20,389 nt of DNA, taken from a virus. The notes under the pieces are model-generated. The model was given only the letters and a program-made list of their open reading frames with translations. It ran no database searches and had not been told where the DNA came from. The stretch lies in IMG/VR virus record IMGVR_UViG_3300017708_001709, positions 1 through 20,389 of that record; one strand, 5' to 3'. This document shows positions 18,201-20,389 of the stretch, piece after piece (the stretch's first letter is position 1; each line of letters begins with the position of its first letter). The translations under genes and the position numbers were made by a program.

Positions 18201-19177
18201 TTTACTTCAACTGGTTCTAATGATCTAGATGCTCCAGGAATAGTAAAAATACCCTCTACAAGGTCTCTATCATTATATCCAACAAAGACACCAAGTTTAT
18301 AAAAAGTTTTAGTGTCTCTTGTAAAAATCTCAACATCAGAAACTGATGCATTTGTATCGAGATCATTTGACTTAAATATTGTCTGACCTTCTAACCCAAA
18401 AGGATTACCAGAAATATTTTCTGCTACAATAATTTCTCTTCTGATATATTCGGCAGAAGATGGTTTAATTAGTCTACTTTCAAGATCTAATACTTCAGCA
18501 TGAACACCATAGAGAACTTTGAAAAGAATTCTAATAGATTCTGCAATACCCTTTGATTGATAAAAGTTCCTTGCATGCTTGATAAAGTTTCCAACATCTA
18601 AATCAGAAACAAAATCATACTCTTCTAGTCCTGGAGTAAAGGTTTTTTTTAATTTTTTATAAAATTCTTGTAAGAAAATAACACTTAAGTTCTTGACTAC
18701 TGATCCATTGGCCGCGGCGGATGCAGAAGTTTCACTAAAAATAATATTTTGACTGTTTACATTGCTGAAAATATTGGAAATTCCCGTGTCATATCCAGAA
18801 ATTCCACTAAATCCACGAACACAACTGGTGAAAGAAGTGTCAGTCTTTGATTTATAGGTAATAATTTCATCACCAATTTGTAAAAGACCATACTCATCAG
18901 GAAATCCTTTCGTAGAAGTTACCTGAATAGTATCTTGAGAAGATGTAATATCTCCTGTAAGAGATGTCTCACCTACAACAACCTCTGGAACGAGATTATC
19001 TACTCTGATATATCGATCAAGATTATCTACAAGATCTACACTACCGCCCTGATGTTCTAAAGACAAATAATATTGTCTAAAAAATTCTATAGCGTTTGGA
19101 AAATCAGCAACTAAAAACTCTGGAAGTTGGCTCTCAATAATTTTATTGAGTTGCACTCTCTTCTCAAATTGCGACAT
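6233..19177 (-). CDS. gp7: Giant gp7-like baseplate wedge / virion structural protein (4314 aa)
   Basis: This uninterrupted 12.9-kb frame lies between gp6 and gp8, the place of T4 gene 7 (1032 aa). Residues 1-270 form a helical N-terminal block. FYQSKGIAESIRILFKVLYG (205-224) and LEGQTI (262-267) match T4 gp7 FYSTKGIEASYKFLFKVLYN and LVGQTI. A second gp7-type block, with YYQNLSYSIKSP (from 2466) and HPAG (2492-2495), matches T4 YYVMKIKS and HPVG, which in T4 lie close after the first. Between them are about 2,200 residues of beta-rich Gly/Ser/Thr/Asn repeats and a YHYH-like domain (1284-1395); about 1,700 residues of further repeats follow. No signal peptide or membrane segment is apparent. 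The start is supported by AGAGAGG at 19187-19193 and by conservation; the gene begins 3 bases after gp6 stops. The wedge role is inferred; part of the protein may instead form a tail or baseplate appendage. Confidence 0.85.
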   Translation of the reverse strand: MSQFEKRVQLNKIIESQLPEFLVADFPNAIEFFRQYYLSLEHQGGSVDLVDNLDRYIRVDNLVPEVVVGETSLTGDITSSQDTIQVTSTKGFPDEYGLLQIGDEIITYKSKTDTSFTSCVRGFSGISGYDTGISNIFSNVNSQNIIFSETSASAAANGSVVKNLSVIFLQEFYKKLKKTFTPGLEEYDFVSDLDVGNFIKHARNFYQSKGIAESIRILFKVLYGVHAEVLDLESRLIKPSSAEYIRREIIVAENISGNPFGLEGQTIFKSNDLDTNASVSDVEIFTRDTKTFYKLGVFVGYNDRDLVEGIFTIPGASRSLEPVEVNASVISVDSTIGFGQTGTVISGNNRIDYTSKSINQFYGCTGITSKINLSDIIRADETIFGYEDGDIENRCDMRITGVLSELKPLVDIPLMEEGEEITTKNVGEVIENPIVDRTYKEMFANSWVYNTSPRFKVEEVNSSVFTLFSDIDKAYLKLGDSVEVLIGNSQQVVVPDPNVTNASFATVSSINTLTKEVTLSNIGSFIPDPNKDYSIRRKIVKAKSSGVVLTVGNEVYLANTSNIYVDDSAIFGYLASNSLPGYTIKDDIVESILPDGYIKTLGSNNTQGLGGYSPYYKVYETIVFSTPVNFRDGDEIVYTAESPLIGLSSGESYYVKLVAANEIKLYPSKSQLANNAKTEANFDDIVRFNPNFGVGAHNFTLKRHENRTLSSKKILRKFPLSQQLQGSKSVDRTVSNVGVLIDGVEIVSPDSTDKIYYGPIEEFEVLNGGKGYDIINPPELNIADIAARSGLPDGTGAKVEPVIIGSVKEVIVDPQEFGFDEFLSLDLVGGNGSGCSLEPVIGTRFREISFDSRRLDVGGGIDPSNETITFIKAHNLADGDHIIYNQNGNNPIEIGQAYDPNNISTGGLSSGDEYVIRIVNTSTIRLFKNDNDAFAPSASGITTVSTGINTIGLSAATSASGIHKFRTLSQKNVRSITVLNSGSGYAHRKLRVKSSGISTEYNSVYFNNHGFKTGEIVTYKSTGNPIVGLSTLNSYSIQLVDSDQFRLVNVGIAGTFADDLEKSKFSKFDSIGSGYHIFQYPEIKVNANVSFGASGIGTFTFTPIVTGEITDAYLYESGTGYGSTVFNLHTKPRISISKGKNSQLAPIISNGRIVDVQVLNKGSEYNSIPELKIEDPSGGVGAILRPVLLNGKIDDVIVINPGIGYSTSSTSLFVDSRGSGAIFDTRVRDLTVNDAFRFGKISATRNPEIYSSLYKDEKQDSLVYGIYGYSEDLASNFESLNGSHSPIIGWAYDGNPIYGPFGYQTADNVQSGVARLETGYELSTNSIVNRPPTFEPGFFKEDYLYTNSGDLDLHNGRFCKTPEFPNGVYAYFVGVTTSGQNSAKFAPAYPYFVGNKFKSQVIGENLILDQTFDFNGNNLVRNTFPYKVGDPHADYDFINESYETFQQRSNVESVTKGAVDEIRVIDGGVGYSIGDRVNFNFENTGGAGLRGEVQELKGAGISSIRTELERNVNCVLVWDNDNQVSAYNRNGYDLNNNDTVLVGSLSTSVPFLSGSKRIGFTTESVGLAGTMTSYSGLPGGKFEDIFVSRRFREVSIGNSITITSSDGNETVRVLNDYSNGVLTVKRFGSTGVAHSFGSDLSLSSDRVRLPVKTTKFDSERNKLIYFNAVTSVGVGTTAGGAQKKVRTVGVTTSSVSVPCRAIYIPNHGLRTGERITFTKSTLAGVDSLIVGNNSLNQGTFFIPDTNTLSSEVFVINKGENLIGLTTQVGLTTASEGLFFYSDGSNNSEYLLETNNEQILGNVDRITTIVSTSSTHGLLNKDVIKLNVVPNTVVGFGTTGALNIKLNLDEKKILVNTIGINSTGISLSNGSFTYQDHGYKTGDKVFYEAAEVASGITTGIYYIIQDSVDEFRLAETLYESNPKTESGVSISATGGVNHYISAINPPIDVVRNSDLKFNLQDTSLRGYQLKIYRDKNFTNEYISSGDSRDFNVVGLGSVGFGTDSDSSLTLNYSNNIPSRLYYGLEKGGYISTADTEVKAYSEIRYENSEYNGTYSVFGISTTSSTTEFKISPFRYPNILSYSNDECDILEYNTKSSNALNGSISKVRVISEGFNFDKLPTFEGVTSANGINANIVGISTSIGRIKKSRLRDIGYDYPSDKTLRPEAFVPPIVTVDNLDTIQEIDIKFAGAKYLADPDVILWNDTTKSIVNTTTLVAKAPNGSISEIIQLAPIFGLDSEPHKIITINNSNGVGIVSMVSGPTGIATCVLKTPILGYNQAPFSVDDRVFVEGIEMSSPDGSGFNSSDYDYQLFKVIQFANTSPATLTFQLIDASGVGLTTNAGIAKTYQSGYATLINENIYPRIDIKQNRGTFVKNERLFVNSDGNGFRSEDVFISLVRDDYIKYTGRYDLKKGDIVKGIISGVIAQVTNIDRKRAKFVVDYSSRMELGWSDDIGKISEDYQVTPNNDYYQNLSYSIKSPITWDELSTPVNSIVHPAGLKNFADVGVTSIGRSSIGLGGTTTAIVILDVVNERRVDIINNFDNAVDVDPRVSPVTGLTQSNALQIQNRKLTDYIECRTNRVLIHDDISNKFSSRGFKDTFVEIEEIDFVENHVRYVIQIADPDSKDVQLSELVVQSTTNDIFVFEKYSSFTSTKLGDFSANIDSFGRKTLIFTPTDAFETDHDIKILKKSYLFQALPPGNSGIGTQAIGSVNLISSFVGLSSVSGGNDIGTLAEFNDNNFNGLFANIEISNRFSGETNYVEATIDFDGTDTYVSEYYFDHTTQSYSASNVGLVSAIYDANSGIVSVRGRNFDQVDAFDYRTHIVGFGNTTTGIGTYRFLLNNQPAGTERSARLESTIGFGTDIVRVGTFDSRFISAAAAIVRVSAGTTSAIHQVNILSNSRTSEVTVTPGPFAPVNNVTGLGTFGGEISGNEFYLNFYPDLGYDIEAQAFSEVFYREMDFDNQANSLSYGPTEQLVFLSAFDGLNGLRANRTNFTLTHEGKPIYVKTFDPTNTVDINYSTGVFTLRDHFFNTGEELIYRPTSTFIGIGTQPMGIGATVNHLGIVTDKLPDRVYPIALTPDTFKLSTTPQFATAGISVTFTDAGIGNAHELEFTKKLSKTVIAIDGIVQQPITFTPINHKLDFNSGGISVGISTFNITGISSVQPRDLLRVDDEYMKVVEVGLSTNIGGQVLGPINGLIAAGVAATFPTVSVQRGAVGSAATSHIDGSTVQIYRGALNIVGNEVHFIDPPKGNNRARRNESNLPYVTAQFSGRTFLRSDYDTNMVFDDISDSFTGIGKTFTLKVGGADTTGIDAGNGILFINGVFQTPTTENNAGNNYEIDNDATVGVTSVIYTGITSVDGSFIQSDFDINQNQLPRGGLIVSLGSTPGLGYAPLLGAEIKVLKNSTGQLTDLIGINTVGSTVAISTALYNNITGILEIETNDSHNILGGDLVKLNNLEFSCGSTGYGTTTIFPDYDYPVDVVQVISATKVSIRVGPSTIPHTYETGGTVRRYFTNNFGSGYREPVSIGITDLAYEHKFIRSVNNSVTASNGGPFTPTKADYTSHTGVLRLTIPSHGLDTTDTIQIATDGLIFSCSDDDFFTEQPYPRSTDPAAGATLGITSFTTNTISVGVGSAGGSGTGAVVDATVGIGGTLAFSITNPGQGYINPALIIPEPNYENVEVVGVSRLGIGATTETGRNLLLNLTVGAAGTSNVGIGSTLFLIDSFKIARSGYAFKPGDILEAVGLVTAKDYTQPIAPFQLEVVETFTDRFSSWSFGEMDYIDSIFGYQNGTRKRFPLYYNGELLSFELDPNNPLSANIDLDSVLVIFINGVLQTPGYSYQFTGGTSFLFMEAPKVNDKVDIFFYIGQDGVDVLQVETTETLKIGDDVRMLRQPLISTSQSQINDRAITEIVGSDIVETNIYSGPGVDDTNFRPFDWIKQKKDIYVKGDIVSKVRPVLETKIFPTAKIIGDVTPTSSDIFVDNAQFFDYDEIILDLNQNTFTFDAFMMETSNEPVSAAFTSTVSIAGTVSAVTIDNVGFGYTTSTIDIKFSAPKEIGVGIGTTATATATISNGQVSSVTVINPGFGYTNTNPPRIIAELPTPLYETINTVQNVQGFSGIITGISTTTGTGGHPLALKFNFRAMKDYGENGEANVASDALDLVAGYPIMIYDTTVGNGVTSVNSGDSAIVGIGTTFLDNVYVVNSITSLASNAEIICNIDSGSPVIGILESGTFDDLQAGLTTSLGKLSWGRIYNYDNRSNGISIGVTGLTVDAGLSTFPTIQRRGNFGEGKTGAIRSRKPRADGVSLEADNNLSFYIQ
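6920..7072 (-). repeat. Tandem GxGY beta repeats, two units (giant protein 4034-4083)
   Basis: Two units, GFGYTTSTIDIKF (from 4034) and GFGYTNTNPPRI (from 4080), lie 46 residues apart and are joined by SNGQVSSVTVINP. Isolated units of the same kind occur in the giant protein at GKGY 769-772, GSGY 982-985, GVGY 1468-1471 and GQGY 3658-3661, and one occurs in gp8 at 230-233. Confidence 0.7.
7682..9817 (-). repeat. Three dispersed [ND]G[VI]xQxP modules in the C-terminal third of the giant protein
   Basis: DGIVQQP (3121-3127), NGVFQTP (3318-3324) and NGVLQTP (3826-3832) are each preceded by a hydrophobic strand and followed by a strand with Phe/Tyr/Asn, as in YSYQFTGGTSFLFMEAP after the last copy. 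I know this motif as a recurring module of tail and structural proteins in marine T4-like phages. No exact DNA repetition was seen, so the copies are old. Confidence 0.6.
11408..11830 (-). other. gp7 core, second half (about residues 2450-2590 of the giant protein)
   Basis: YYQNLSYSIKSP (from 2466), ITWDELSTPVNSIVHPAG (ending 2495) and LKNFADV resemble T4 gp7 YYVMKIKS, SRWKSDVIRFVHPVGF and the residues that follow. Further on, LTDYIECRTNRVLIHDDIS (about 2566-2586) is of a type I recognise from other marine T4-like tail proteins. In T4 the equivalent HPVG motif is only about 120 residues after LVGQTI; here the gap is about 2,225 residues. Confidence 0.68.
14993..15328 (-). other. Degenerate YHYH-type domain (residues 1284-1395 of the giant protein)
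   Basis: HSPIIGWAYDGNPIYGPFGY (1284-1303) is the hallmark first motif of YHYH-family proteins (bacterial forms read like GYAFDGFPIYGPYGY). It is followed in family order by DLHNGRFCKTPEFPNGVYAYF (1352-1372) and APAYPYFVG (1386-1394). The name-giving YHYH position reads YAYF here, so both its His position and the final Tyr/His are replaced. Function in this family is unknown; in a phage tail it may be a binding or purely structural module. Confidence 0.75.
15560..15840 (-). repeat. Tandem GxGY beta repeats, three units (giant protein 1118-1205)
   Basis: Three units follow one another at about 40-44 residue spacing: GTGY (1118-1121), GSEY (1162-1165, Gly replaced by Glu) and GIGY (1202-1205). 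Each is preceded by a strand of the V-x-V-x-N-x-G kind and followed by P-x-L/I-x-I and a G-x-G-A turn. This is a protein-level repeat; I did not see long exact DNA repeats. Confidence 0.7.
18368..19177 (-). other. gp7 core, first half (residues 1-270 of the giant protein)
   Basis: The opening helices (LPEFLVADFPNAIEFFRQYY, residues 18-37) have the look of the FEAFCEAYIQYL region of T4 gp7. They lead to FYQSKGIAESIRILFKVLYG (205-224) and, after about 40 residues, LEGQTI (262-267), with the same order and spacing as in T4 gp7. A beta insert with IQVTSTKGFP, LLQIGDEIITY and CVRGFSGI sits at about 80-130 and is absent from T4 gp7 as I recall it. Confidence 0.8.
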
Positions 19178-19180
19178 ATT

Positions 19181-20389
19181 TTATTTCCTCTCTAGATCTC
19201 CGTTGGAATAACTTGAAGTATAATAGTCTCTTGTGAAAGACACGCCAGAAATATCTTCACCAGATGCAATAACATCTTTAACCATATTTATTGTACTACT
19301 TGAAACGCCAAAACTGAGGTAAAGGTCTTTTAAACCAACCACATCATTGGATTCTGGGAAAGCCTGAATCTCAACAATATTATTTGGTCTTTCAGTTTCA
19401 ACAATATTGATAGTATTGAGAATAACTTCCCCCTTCATATAATCAACTACACCCGCTTCTTTGGCAACAACAGTTTTTATTCCATTAGCGCCAATCTTAA
19501 CTATGGAAACAACTCCACTCTTAAGGTCTGCATTTGGTAGATCTGTGATATACACCGTTGAAGTATCACCAACAATTTTAAATCCTGTAGATTTAATATT
19601 CAGTCCATTTGGTTTGACATTAAATCTATTGCCAAAGCAAATTTCGTATTGAGCAAACTGATTAACCAATGCCTTCATATCTCTTCTAATTTTCACCTTA
19701 GTGATATTAGAAGTAATTGCAGTATCAACACGATCAATTAGTTGAAGAACCTTACTATACTTAAATCTTCCACCAAAACGATTCATATCAACGTCTTTAG
19801 AGTATTTTGTAAGACTATCAATAATATTAGTCCTTAAACCATCAACAGTAGCAACCTGTGAGGAGTTATAATAGATATTAGATTCAATTTCAACATAAAG
19901 AACCTTAAGATCAATAATTTTTTGATTAATACCTGCAATTGAGTATTGCTTGATCTTATTCAGAATATTTCTTTTATCAAAATCGGAGACATATGTGCCA
20001 TTTTTGGGTTTTATGCTAATTTGAACGGTACCAAACTGTGGTGGTACTAATTCTTCACCACCAACAACTGCAACAGACTCGGTATTTGGATAAACTGAAG
20101 CAATAATTGCCTCATAATCTCTTGATGTAACCGCTCTGTATTGCGCTGAGTACAGTCTTGGGGCGAAATACTTAATAGAAGACACATCTTCAATTCTACC
20201 ACCATTCATCGCCTTCTGAATGGTTATAACAGGCACTGACCCACTAGGAATTACTCTCTCACCTTTCTGATCTTGAAGATTTGCTTGAAATTCAAAGACG
20301 GAAGGTCCATTTCCTGCTTCACCATCAGTAACAATGTAACTTACGGAGATAAGTTTGCCATTTTCCAACTTTTTACCAAAATATCCATC
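19181..20389 (-). CDS. gp6: Baseplate wedge protein gp6 homologue, C-terminal 402 residues (5' end outside window)
   Basis: The frame is open to the right edge, beginning DGYFGKKLENGKLISVSYIV, the FGKK-L-xxG pattern of baseplate-J/gp6 proteins. Next comes YFAPRLYSAQYRAVTSRDYE (residues 74-93 counted from the edge) and then VYPNTESVAVVGGEE, typical of gp6, where the baseplate-J core ends and the C-terminal domain begins. T4 gp6 is 660 aa and forms the dimer ring that links wedges around the hub; about 250 residues are therefore expected upstream of this window. A TTG at 20368 could be mistaken for a start, but it is an internal Leu codon in the conserved region. The stop codon is 3 bases before the gp7-like ATG. 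Confidence 0.9.
   Translation of the reverse strand, partial: DGYFGKKLENGKLISVSYIVTDGEAGNGPSVFEFQANLQDQKGERVIPSGSVPVITIQKAMNGGRIEDVSSIKYFAPRLYSAQYRAVTSRDYEAIIASVYPNTESVAVVGGEELVPPQFGTVQISIKPKNGTYVSDFDKRNILNKIKQYSIAGINQKIIDLKVLYVEIESNIYYNSSQVATVDGLRTNIIDSLTKYSKDVDMNRFGGRFKYSKVLQLIDRVDTAITSNITKVKIRRDMKALVNQFAQYEICFGNRFNVKPNGLNIKSTGFKIVGDTSTVYITDLPNADLKSGVVSIVKIGANGIKTVVAKEAGVVDYMKGEVILNTINIVETERPNNIVEIQAFPESNDVVGLKDLYLSFGVSSSTINMVKDVIASGEDISGVSFTRDYYTSSYSNGDLERK
19187..19193 (-). promoter_or_regulatory. Shine-Dalgarno site of the giant gp7-like gene
   Basis: The minus strand reads AGAGAGG, then AAATAAAAT, then ATG, giving a GAGG core 9 bases from the start codon. It is the strongest ribosome site in the window. 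It overlaps the last codons of gp6, which fits translational coupling across the 3-base gap. Confidence 0.75.
19285..19292 (-). promoter_or_regulatory. Possible late promoter (AATAAATA) inside gp6, upstream of the giant gene
   Basis: The minus strand reads AATAAATA within the gp6 coding region, 107 bases before the ATG of the gp7-like gene. It has one mismatch to the T4 late consensus. Support is the position, parallel to the similar motif 98 bases before the DUF4815 gene; chance occurrence in AT-rich coding DNA is the alternative. Confidence 0.33.

Noticed and set aside
18641-18652. Run of eight A on the coding strand (TTA AAA AAA ACC) as a -1 slippery site in the giant gene
   Set aside because: It has the A AAA AAA form in frame, but the -1 frame stops about ten codons later and I see no obvious stem-loop after it; a truncated product would be of no evident use. 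AT-rich Lys codons explain it.
20368-20368. TTG at 20368 as the start of the gp6 gene
   Set aside because: The frame is open to the window edge, and the codons before it read DGYFGKK, a conserved internal part of gp6-type proteins; the true start is outside.
1-20389. tRNA genes, CRISPR array, insertion sequence, homing endonuclease, metabolic genes or a defence system
   Set aside because: The minus strand is fully occupied by four structural genes, and no cloverleaf, spaced direct repeat, transposase or endonuclease motif was seen.

Overview
The window is a stretch of the structural (baseplate) module of a T4-like contractile-tailed phage. It is AT-rich, gap-free in coding terms, and entirely transcribed from the minus strand. 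Gene order, reading right to left in the direction of transcription, is gp6 (3' part only), a giant 4314-residue gp7-like protein, gp8, and a large DUF4815-type virion protein whose 3' end runs off the left edge. This matches the T4 baseplate wedge order 6-7-8-(9/10). The style of the proteins (beta-rich modules, gp8 and gp7 much larger than in T4, a DUF4815 protein in the gp9/gp10 slot) and the AT-richness suggest a marine T4-like myovirus, most likely a cyanophage (Prochlorococcus/Synechococcus type). A related marine phage of another host cannot be excluded from this sequence alone.

Layout: 20389-19181 is the C-terminal 402 residues of gp6 (baseplate-J-like). 19177-6233 is the giant gp7-like wedge/tail protein. 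6202-4643 is gp8 (519 aa). 4639-2 is 1546 codons of the DUF4815 protein, with no stop before the edge. Intergenic gaps are 3, 30 and 3 bases. I read the 2-4639 frame row by row and found it open throughout, so the left 4.6 kb is one gene. No tRNA, rRNA, CRISPR, mobile element, metabolic gene or terminator hairpin was recognised.

How the genes work together: in T4, gp6, gp7 and gp8, with gp10, gp25 and gp53, build the six baseplate wedges around the tail hub. The wedges carry the fibre attachment proteins and switch conformation on contact with the host. Here the wedge genes are contiguous and near-overlapping. T4-type late promoter motifs (TATAAATA, or AATAAATA with one mismatch) lie 18 to 108 bases upstream of each of the three starts visible in the window.

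The most interesting item is the giant gene. Its first ~270 residues and a block at about 2450-2590 both match parts of the conserved C-terminal region of T4 gp7. About 2,200 residues of repeated beta modules, including a degenerate YHYH-type domain, separate them, and another ~1,700 residues of modules follow the second block.
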